Below, one piece after another: positions 54,174 to 64,000 of a stretch of DNA of 64,000 nt; the stretch's first letter is position 1, and the number at the start of each line of letters is the position of its first letter. The DNA is from Azospirillum sp. (lineage in GTDB: Bacteria > Pseudomonadota > Alphaproteobacteria > Azospirillales > Azospirillaceae). The DNA lies in the NCBI GenBank assembly GCA_027486405.1, contig JAIXPD010000029.1, forward strand, positions 1 to 64,000. The letters run 5' to 3'. The translations under genes and the position numbers were made by a program. The notes below the pieces were generated by a model. That model was not told the origin of the DNA and ran no database searches. It saw only the letters and a list, made by a program, of their open reading frames with translations.

Positions 54174-56380
54174 CAGAGCTTGGCCCGCAAGGTCAGCAGG
54201 ACGGTGCGCGGCTCGCCATAGATGTTGCCCGACTGGGCGTTGCCGATGCGCTGGTAATAGCTGCGGTCGAACAGGTTCTTGACGTTGACCGCCGCCGTCA
54301 CCTTTTCGGTCACGTCATAGGCCACGCGGGCGTCCACCGTGGCGTACCCGCCCTGGGTCAGACGCGCGTTGTTCAGCGAGGGGAACTCGTTGTACGTCGA
54401 CGTCTGCGCGTTGACGCCGCCGCCCACGCTCAGGCGGCTGTCGATGGACTCCGGCAGGCGGTAATTGGCCCACAGCCGGACCTGATGCTTGGGCGCGATG
54501 GCGGTGAAGGCGCTTGCCGCGTTGGCGCTGCTGTCCAGGCTCTTGGCGTCGGTGTAGGTGTAACCGGCGTACAGGTCCAGGCCCGGCAGAACCTCACCCG
54601 ACAGATCCAGCTCGACACCCCGGCTCTGCGCCTTGCCGCCCGACACATAGATCGATTGGTTGGGGTAGCGCGCGTCGGCCTGCGGCCGGTTCTCCTCGGT
54701 GATGTGGAAGACGGAGGCGGTGGCGTGCAACCGCCCACCGAAGTAATCGGCCTTCACCCCGGCCTCGTACTGGCGGCCCTTCAGCGGGGTCAGCACCTTG
54801 CCCGCCGCGTCCACATAGGATTGCGGCTGATAGACCTGCGAGACGCTGGTGTAGAGGGCATAGGTGCTGTCGATGTCAAAGACCAGCCCGGCGTAGGGTG
54901 TGACCTTGCCATCGACGGACGCGCTCGATTCCGCCGTTCCGGACAGCCGGTCGGCGTCCACCTTGGTCTGCCACCAGTTGATCCGCCCGCCGACGATGAA
55001 GCGCAGCGGCTCGGCCAGGCGCAGACGCAGCACGCCGTAACCGCCCCAGCTGTCGGTCGTGGTGTGGGTGTCGCGCTGCCAATTGCGCCACGCCGGTTCG
55101 GCGGTGGAGGCGTTGGGCGCGAAGATGTTCTGCGTCGCCGACCAGCTCCCCACCGGGTTGGCGGCGCGGTGGCGGAAGGTGGTGCGCTCGTAATTGGCCC
55201 CGACCGCCGCCTCGTGCGTTTGGTCGAACAGGCGGAAATCGCCGCTGGCCGACAGGTCGGCCCCGAACTGCTCCTGGTCGTAACGCAGCTTCTGGGCGTA
55301 GAGCGTGGTGCGGTTCACCCCCGGTGTGACCGGAGAATAGGCGTAGGCCATCTTCCGGTCCATCTGGTTGTTGATGTAGTGGGTGGCCAGCTTGACGTTC
55401 CAACCGTTGCCGAACCGGTGTTCCAGGTCGGCAAAGCCGCCCTTGGTGGTGAACACGTCGCGGCTCCAGTCCATGCCAAGCGAGGTCGAACGCGGCACGT
55501 CGAGCAGACGCAACTGCGGCTGTCCGCCGACGACCGAGGCGTAGGCGGGGAGGTTCCACGCCCCGCTGTAGTCCATGCGCTGGTACCACGCGCCCGCCGT
55601 CAGCGTGGTGTCGGGGGTCAGATCGGCGGCGATGCTGCCGTAACCGACCGCGCGGCGCTGGTCGGTCCAATCCTGGACAGTGTTGCGGTCCTGATAGGCC
55701 CCGGCGAAGCGCCCGCGCAGCGTGCCGGACTCGTTCAGGGATCCGGTGATGTCGCCCTCGCCGCGATAATTGGCGTAGGATCCGGCGGTCAGTTCGCCAT
55801 AGCCTTCCAGCGTCTTTTTCGGCAGCTTGCGCACCAGATTGACCGCACCGCCGGGGCCGCCCATGCCGTTCAACAGGCCCGCCGGTCCCTTCAGCACCTC
55901 GACCCGCTCATACATCGCCAGATCGGGCGGGGCGAAGATGCGGTCGTCCAACGTGGTCGGCACGCCGTTGTATTGCAGGTTGGTGATCTCGAACCCGCGC
56001 GCATAGATGTTCAGGCGGTTGCCGTCGATCGGCTCCACCGTCACGCCCGGCGTCTGGCGCAGGGCGTCGTCCAGCGTGACGAGCTTCTGTTCCTCGATCC
56101 GTTCGCGCGGAACCGTGGTGATGGTCTGCGGCACCTCGCGCGGGGCCAGCGGCAGCTTGGACCCGACGGTGGTCGGCGGGTTGGCGTCGCGCTGGCGTTC
56201 ACCACCAACGCTGATGGTCGGCAGCGACAGGCTTTCGGTCTTCGTCGCGTCGGTGGTCCCCGTGGTTTGGGCCATCACCACCGACGGCAGCAGCAACGCC
56301 GCCGCCGCGACCGACCCCAGCAGACGGACGCGCCCCCTGCTCCACTCCCCAAGGCGTCCAGGCTGCCTGATGCTCTTCAT
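54173..56380 (-). CDS. TonB-dependent siderophore receptor
   Basis: Outer-membrane ferri-siderophore receptor, 735 residues. Signal peptide about 1-38 (VVMAQ), plug (about 60-190) with SKLPLAPREVPQTITTVPRE and VEVLKGPAGLLNGMGGPGG, then a 22-strand barrel ending RTVLLTLRAKL. The ferrichrome/FhuE-type family spelling (RGFEITNLQYNGVP) fits hydroxamate or mixed siderophores. ATG 56380 has a GGGGGA ribosome site; ATG 56401 overlapping the hydroxylase stop is an alternative. It probably recognises the siderophore made by the genes upstream. Confidence 0.92.
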   Translation of the reverse strand: MKSIRQPGRLGEWSRGRVRLLGSVAAAALLLPSVVMAQTTGTTDATKTESLSLPTISVGGERQRDANPPTTVGSKLPLAPREVPQTITTVPRERIEEQKLVTLDDALRQTPGVTVEPIDGNRLNIYARGFEITNLQYNGVPTTLDDRIFAPPDLAMYERVEVLKGPAGLLNGMGGPGGAVNLVRKLPKKTLEGYGELTAGSYANYRGEGDITGSLNESGTLRGRFAGAYQDRNTVQDWTDQRRAVGYGSIAADLTPDTTLTAGAWYQRMDYSGAWNLPAYASVVGGQPQLRLLDVPRSTSLGMDWSRDVFTTKGGFADLEHRFGNGWNVKLATHYINNQMDRKMAYAYSPVTPGVNRTTLYAQKLRYDQEQFGADLSASGDFRLFDQTHEAAVGANYERTTFRHRAANPVGSWSATQNIFAPNASTAEPAWRNWQRDTHTTTDSWGGYGVLRLRLAEPLRFIVGGRINWWQTKVDADRLSGTAESSASVDGKVTPYAGLVFDIDSTYALYTSVSQVYQPQSYVDAAGKVLTPLKGRQYEAGVKADYFGGRLHATASVFHITEENRPQADARYPNQSIYVSGGKAQSRGVELDLSGEVLPGLDLYAGYTYTDAKSLDSSANAASAFTAIAPKHQVRLWANYRLPESIDSRLSVGGGVNAQTSTYNEFPSLNNARLTQGGYATVDARVAYDVTEKVTAAVNVKNLFDRSYYQRIGNAQSGNIYGEPRTVLLTLRAKL

Positions 56381-56397
56381 CGGAAAAATCCCCCAAT

Positions 56398-57771
56398 TCA
56401 TCGCTGTGCGGATGTCAACATGCGGATGGTGTCGCGGCCCCCCTCCGCCGGAACGGCGGCGGTCAGGGTGCCCGTCAGGGCGGTGGCGATCTCCTGCGCG
56501 CGGATGGGCAGGATCGACAGCAGGCTGTCGCTCAGGCCGTGGGTGGCCTCGCAACCGCCTTGCAAATACAGGCCGACGGAGCAGCCCGGGACCGTGGGCA
56601 GGCGGTAATCCCGCCCGACCTCCCCGCCGGTCAGCCAGGGTTCCATCGGCTGCAACAGCGCCTCGTGGATGCGGCGGCGGTAGCCGGTGGCGAGCAGGAC
56701 GGCGTCGTAGCGCCGCTCCTCCCGCGATCCGTCGTCCAGATTGGCCAGGGCGAGCGTGACGCCACCACCGTCGGACCGGGCGGTGGCGGCCACCACCTCC
56801 CGCCGCGTCAGCATGGCGTGGCGTTCCACGCCCGCGACCTTCTGCTGGTAGAAAATGGCGTAGATCGCGTCGATCAGGTCGGGATCGACGACGGCGTAGT
56901 TGGTGTTGTGGAAGGCGCGCAGCAACGCGACGCGCTCGTCGGCGGGCAGGCCATAGAGGTAGCCGGTGTAGTCGGCGTCAAACACCTTGTTGGCGAACGG
57001 GCTGCTGTCGGCGGGCCGCATCGCCGGGCCGCGCGCGATCACATCCACCGCCACCCCGCGCCCGTGCAGGTCGAGGAACAGTTCGGCCGCACTCTGCCCC
57101 AACCCGATCACCGCCACCCGCCCGGCCCGCGCCAGAGCGTCGGCGGCGGCCAGATAACCGTTCGAATGGATCACCGGCGGGCCATCCAGCGCGTCACCGG
57201 CCCCCGGATGGGTGCGGACCAGGGATTGAAACGGCTCCGGCACCTGCGGCGTCGCCCCGGCCCCGATCACCACGTTGCGGGCCAACAGACTGCGGTCCCG
57301 CCCCGCCGCATCCCGCGCGTGAACCCGCACCTGGGACACCCCGCCGCCAGCGCCGCGCACCGGCTCGATGGCCGTGACCGTCACGCCATAACCGCAGACG
57401 TCGGCGAAATCCGCCGCCACCCAGCCGAGATAATCGTTGAACTCGCGGCGGCTGGGGTAAAAGGTCCGCAGATTGATGAAATCCGGAAGCCGCCCCCGCC
57501 GGTGCAGGTAATTGAGGAAGCTGTAGCGGCTGGTCGGGTCGCGCAGCGACACCAGATCCTTGAGGAAGGAGATCTGCATCCGGCTGCCGTCCAACAGCAT
57601 GTTGCCGTGCCAGACGAAGCGGTCGCGCTGCTCCAGAAAACGGGCGGACAGCGGAACCCCCGCGTCGCGCAGGGCCACGGCCAAGGCCAGATTGGACGGG
57701 CCGAAACCGACGCCGACCAGATCATGCGCCCGCGCATCGTCGGCGCGGAGCGGGGTGGGGGTCCCGTCCAT
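56398..57771 (-). CDS. L-ornithine N5-monooxygenase (siderophore hydroxylase, PvdA/SidA family)
   Basis: 457-residue flavin enzyme that N-hydroxylates ornithine (possibly lysine) as the first step of hydroxamate formation. FAD loop GVGFGPSNLALAVAL, the family segment GNMLLDGSRMQISFLKDLV and PTSRYSFLNYLHRRGRL, NADPH loop VIGLGQSAAELFLDLH, and the C-terminal ATGYRRR. The sequence is closer to ornithine than lysine enzymes in the FLNYL region, as far as can be judged by eye. It lies three bases after the acyltransferase gene. Confidence 0.92.
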   Translation of the reverse strand: MDGTPTPLRADDARAHDLVGVGFGPSNLALAVALRDAGVPLSARFLEQRDRFVWHGNMLLDGSRMQISFLKDLVSLRDPTSRYSFLNYLHRRGRLPDFINLRTFYPSRREFNDYLGWVAADFADVCGYGVTVTAIEPVRGAGGGVSQVRVHARDAAGRDRSLLARNVVIGAGATPQVPEPFQSLVRTHPGAGDALDGPPVIHSNGYLAAADALARAGRVAVIGLGQSAAELFLDLHGRGVAVDVIARGPAMRPADSSPFANKVFDADYTGYLYGLPADERVALLRAFHNTNYAVVDPDLIDAIYAIFYQQKVAGVERHAMLTRREVVAATARSDGGGVTLALANLDDGSREERRYDAVLLATGYRRRIHEALLQPMEPWLTGGEVGRDYRLPTVPGCSVGLYLQGGCEATHGLSDSLLSILPIRAQEIATALTGTLTAAVPAEGGRDTIRMLTSAQR

Positions 57772-57774
57772 CCC

Positions 57775-58968
57775 TCAGCCCCCCTGCCGGGACACGGCGG
57801 CGGACGCCGGAACCGGATCGGCGCGCGGCACCCACAGGCGGTCGGCGAAATAGCGCTCGCGCAGCAGCATGACCAGCATGGCCCGCTTGTGCGGGAAATC
57901 GAACTCCTTGACCTTGGCGAAGCCGGACCGGTCAAGGTTGCGGATCTGCTGGTGGTGGTCGGCGCGCGGTTCGCCGACGATGCGCTGGGTGCGGGGATCG
58001 TCCAGGAACATGAAATGCACCAGCGACGGCAGCCAGGCACAGACATGGGCGCGCCCGCGCACTCGTTCCTCACCGATCAGGACATGCCACCCCCGGTCAT
58101 AATCCTGGGCGTCGTAATAGGCCCCGATGCGGTTTTCCTTGGCCCAATACACCTCGAAATAACCAAAGGGCGCGCCGTCCAGGCTGGCGATCAGCGGCAT
58201 CGTGTGGGGGTCGGACGTCTGCGCGTCGAGATAGGCGCGGTGATGGTCGAGGTCCCCGGTTTCCTGCCAGAAGGCGGCGACGCGGGGATCGTTCTGCCAG
58301 CGGTGGAACCGCTCCAGATCCCGCACCGGATCGGCCACGCGGAAGCTCAGGGTCTGGCCCAGCCACGGGATGTGGCGGGCGTAGAGCGTGCCTTGCGGTT
58401 TGGGCGGGCGGCGCGGGTGGTAGCGCCCGTTCGACAGGACGTGCGTCTGCGGGTAGCCGCCCGATCCCGCCGCCAGCAGCCACAGGTCGGGGCGCTGGAA
58501 CAGCATCCCCACCGATGCCCACAGGCCGCCGCCCGCATCCTCCACCGCCACGCCGTCGCCGCGCAGGGCTTCGGCCAGCGCGTCGGGGGCGAGCAGGCGC
58601 AGGGTGGCCGGACCGTCGGCGCGGACAAAGGCGGCGTCGAGCGCGGCCAGAGCGGCCAGACGCTGGACCTCCGCAGCCGTGATGGACGCCGCCGCGTCCG
58701 CCCCGCCGTCAAAGGTCAGGGTAGCGTCGCCCCCGTCGCCGAGCAGACGCCAGCGCTGGATCGGGTGGTCGTCCAAGCTGACGGTCAAGCGACCATCGGC
58801 CCAGCGGGTGACGAGGGGGCGGCCCAGCGCGCGGCACGGTGCCGGTGCACCGCCGGACGCGGCCCGGGTGTCGTCGGTTGCGGCGGTCATTTCGGACGCC
58901 TCCTGTTCGGGCGGCGCGCAGGGCGCGGCGGCCTCGGGGGAAAGGGGGAAAGGGATCGGCGGGGTCAT
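57775..58968 (-). CDS. GNAT N-acyltransferase of siderophore synthesis (IucB-type)
   Basis: 397 residues; the C-terminal half (about 210-380) is an IucB/Acetyltransf_8 domain: DLERFHRWQNDPRVAAFW, FGYFEVYWAKENRIGAYYDA and DYDRGWHVLIGEERVRGRA, then DDPRTQRIVGEPR. It would acylate the hydroxylated amine of N5-hydroxyornithine, the second step of hydroxamate formation. The N-terminal half is a weakly conserved companion domain seen in longer members. The ATG overlaps the exporter stop by four bases, and an internal ATG after the first 26 residues is an alternative start. Confidence 0.88.
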   Translation of the reverse strand: MTPPIPFPLSPEAAAPCAPPEQEASEMTAATDDTRAASGGAPAPCRALGRPLVTRWADGRLTVSLDDHPIQRWRLLGDGGDATLTFDGGADAAASITAAEVQRLAALAALDAAFVRADGPATLRLLAPDALAEALRGDGVAVEDAGGGLWASVGMLFQRPDLWLLAAGSGGYPQTHVLSNGRYHPRRPPKPQGTLYARHIPWLGQTLSFRVADPVRDLERFHRWQNDPRVAAFWQETGDLDHHRAYLDAQTSDPHTMPLIASLDGAPFGYFEVYWAKENRIGAYYDAQDYDRGWHVLIGEERVRGRAHVCAWLPSLVHFMFLDDPRTQRIVGEPRADHHQQIRNLDRSGFAKVKEFDFPHKRAMLVMLLRERYFADRLWVPRADPVPASAAVSRQGG

Positions 58969-60640
58969 TGCGCCGCCTCCAGCACCGGCGGGGACACCGC
59001 CGCCGGACCGGCCCAGGGCGTCAGCACCCCGGCGTCGCAGCGCAGCACCCGGTCGGCGCGGTGGAAGTAGCGGTCGTCGTGGCTGACGGCGACGATGGTT
59101 CGGCCGCCACTTCGGCCGCCACGCGCCAGCTCCGGCAGCAGCTCGTCGTAGAAGAAAGCGCGGAACAGCGGGTCCTGATCCGCCGCCCATTCGTCGAGCA
59201 GCAGGATCGGCCGCTCCTCCACCGCCGCCGCCAGCAGGGCCAGCCGCTTGCGCTGCCCCTGCGACAGGCGGATGTCGGACAGGCGGTCGCCGGTCAGCGT
59301 CACCTTGCGGTCCAGCCGCAGCCGGTGCAGGAAGGCCTGGGCCAGCGCGTCGTCCAGACGCCCGTCGGGGCCGACCAGCCGGTCGAACAGGTAGGGGGTG
59401 GAAAAGACGGCGCTGATCTGTTCGCGCAGCCAGCCGCGCCGCTCCTCCGTCACCTCCAATCCAGCCAGACGGATGGTTCCGGCGCTGGGGCGGCGCAGCC
59501 CCGACAGCAGCGTCAGCAGGGTGGATTTGCCGCCGCCGTTGCCGCCAACGATGAACAGGATCTCCCCCGCCCGCAGGGTCAGATCGACCGGGCCAAGGTG
59601 AAAGCCCGGCTCCCCATCCTGCGCGGGATGGTCATAGACCACACCGGACAGCTCCAGCAGCGGGCCGACGGTGGGGAGGGTGGCGGGGACATCGGCCATG
59701 GCGGTCGGGGTGTCGAAGCTGGCCCGGTGCGGTGCCAGCCCCAGCGCCTCCACCTTGGTCAGCGCCACCCCGCCCGCCAGCAGGATCGGCAGCGTGCCGA
59801 CCAGATCGCTCAGCGGCATGCGCAGGAACATCAGCACCAGCACGAACCCGGCGGTCAGGCTGCGCGGCTGGTCCAGCGCGTCGCCCACCGCGAAGATGCC
59901 GACGATCACGCCGAGGATGACCAGCGCGGTCCAACTCAGGCTCAACACCCAATAGCGGTCGGCGCGGGTTTCGGTGTCGCGTGCCAGTTCGGCGACGGCA
60001 GTCAGGTCGTGCTGGTGGAACACGCGCTTGCGCGCGGTGTTCAGCGCCAGCTCGTTCCGCCCCTCCACCGCGCCGCGATACCCGGCGAACAGCCGGTCGT
60101 CGATGGCGCGCACGGCGATCATCAACCGCCGCATCGCCGACACCCAGCCATAGGCCGCCCCCACCGCCAGCCCGATGGCCGCCGCGCTGACCAGGAACAG
60201 CGGCGCGGACAGCCAGGCGAGATAGGCGAAACCGCCCAGCACCAGCACGCCGTTGCAGAAGACGAAGGGCAAGCGGTTGAAGGCCTGTCCCACCGCCGCG
60301 ATGTCCTTGGTCAACGTGGCGTAGAGGGCGGGGGTGCCCACCGCCTCCAGCCGTTCGACGTCGGTGTCGAGCAGACGCTTGACCGTCGCTGTCCGCAACT
60401 CGCAGACCACCGCGTGGCCCAGCGCCGTCAACAGCGCCTGGGAGGCAAAGCCACAGCCGAACACCGCCGCCAGCAGCAGGGCCAGCGGCCCGAAGGTGGC
60501 GGCGTCGGGATCGGCGGTTCCGGCGATCAGCCGGTTGACCAACGCGATCACCGCCAACCCGGCCAACGACCCGGCGGCCCCCAGCAGCAGCGCCAGCGGC
60601 AAGCGTCCGCGCGACCGGCGCAACAGGACGATCAACAGGC

Positions 60641-60644
<4 letters not shown>
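58965..60644 (-). CDS. Cyclic-peptide/siderophore ABC exporter (PvdE/SyrD family)
   Basis: 559-residue half-transporter with six membrane helices (1-300) and an ATPase domain (about 335-550). Walker A GGNGGGKST, signature LSQGQRKRLALL, and the family-specific Walker B LLLDEWAADQDPLFR, typical of PvdE-like exporters that move peptidic siderophores or their precursors to the periplasm. The start overlaps the NRPS stop by four bases and the stop overlaps the acyltransferase start, so expression is coupled along the chain. Confidence 0.92.
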
Positions 60645-63844
<3,200 letters not shown>

Positions 63845-63856
63845 GTTCAGGGCCGC

Positions 63857-64000
63857 CTATTCCGCCGCCAGACCGGTGGGGACGTGCAGCGCGCCCCGGT
63901 CCGCTGGAACTCGGTCCAGCAGAACTCGGTCCGCCGGCACCCGGTCGGCCAGCGCGGCGCGCAAGGCCGACGCGAACCGGTCGGCGATCGCGTCGATCTC
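63857..64000 (-). CDS. C-terminal end of an upstream NRPS (partial)
   Basis: The last 47 codons of a gene entering from the right edge, reading EIDAIADRFASALRAALADR and ending in GALHVPTGLAAE. The amphipathic start resembles the last helix of a condensation or epimerisation domain. The tail then contains a pentapeptide-scale repeat (VPADR, VLLDR, VPADR) from a 15-bp DNA repeat. Assignment as an NRPS rests mainly on position directly before the next synthetase gene. Confidence 0.55.
   Translation of the reverse strand, partial: EIDAIADRFASALRAALADRVPADRVLLDRVPADRGALHVPTGLAAE
63897..63941 (-). repeat. Three tandem 15-bp units in the NRPS tail
   Basis: CGGTCCGCTGGAACT, CGGTCCAGCAGAACT and CGGTCCGCCGGCACC follow each other in frame (plus-strand view), each giving five residues of the type V-x-x-D-R. 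They add length to the C-terminal tail without shifting the frame, suggesting slippage in a non-essential linker. Confidence 0.8.

Overview
The window is very GC-rich DNA with tightly packed, often overlapping operons. The gene families (HmuSTUV haem uptake, an alphaproteobacterial BcsA/B/Z/N cellulose cluster, fused DctQM TRAP permease, quinate/shikimate catabolism, PvdE-type siderophore export) suggest an Alphaproteobacterium of the Rhodospirillales, most likely Azospirillum or a close relative. That is inference; no rRNA or other taxonomic marker is present. The accessory content suggests a secondary replicon or a variable chromosomal region.

Layout. 1-351: the start of an unidentified leftward ORF behind a long hairpin-rich leader, bounded by an IS6-like terminal repeat; this may be the end of a mobile element (IscB/omega-RNA or group II intron are the two candidates). 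427-9659: an iron-regulated haem block with three Fur-box-like sites: hmuS-hmuT-hmuU-hmuV, a two-component pair directly behind hmuV, a HutX-like haem carrier and a TonB-dependent haem receptor. 10077-11807: a tannase-family esterase that looks less GC-rich than its neighbours. 11903-17869: a complete tripartite RND efflux operon on the minus strand. 18072-21503: a scarred stretch with an internally deleted dehydrogenase, an SRPBCC gene and its divergent LysR gene, an IS630 transposase remnant abutting the 3' end of an outer-membrane protein gene, and a chemoreceptor fragment. 21580-24308: an HD-GYP phosphodiesterase, an OsmC protein and an AEC carrier.

24644-33066: a cellulose operon bcsA-bcsB-bcsZ-TPR-bcsN that has no BcsC-type outer-membrane barrel. 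33427-42109: a GntR-regulated hexuronate cluster (mannonate dehydratase, fructuronate reductase, zinc dehydrogenase, TRAP transporter, hydrolase). 42113-44096: a LysR/aldo-keto reductase divergent pair. 44149-51920: a TetR gene diverging from a quinate/shikimate module with a polar-amino-acid-type ABC importer, type II dehydroquinase, dehydroshikimate dehydratase and a shikimate/quinate dehydrogenase.

51930-64000: a minus-strand siderophore operon read right to left: the end of one NRPS, a second NRPS (C-A-T, glycine code), a PvdE-type exporter, an IucB-type acyltransferase, an ornithine N-hydroxylase, a TonB-dependent siderophore receptor, then DUF3649, PepSY-type and DUF3325 membrane proteins. 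Together the two ends of the window supply haem iron and hydroxamate-siderophore iron, while the middle supplies surface polysaccharide and use of plant-derived uronic and cyclitol acids, which fits a plant- or soil-associated lifestyle.
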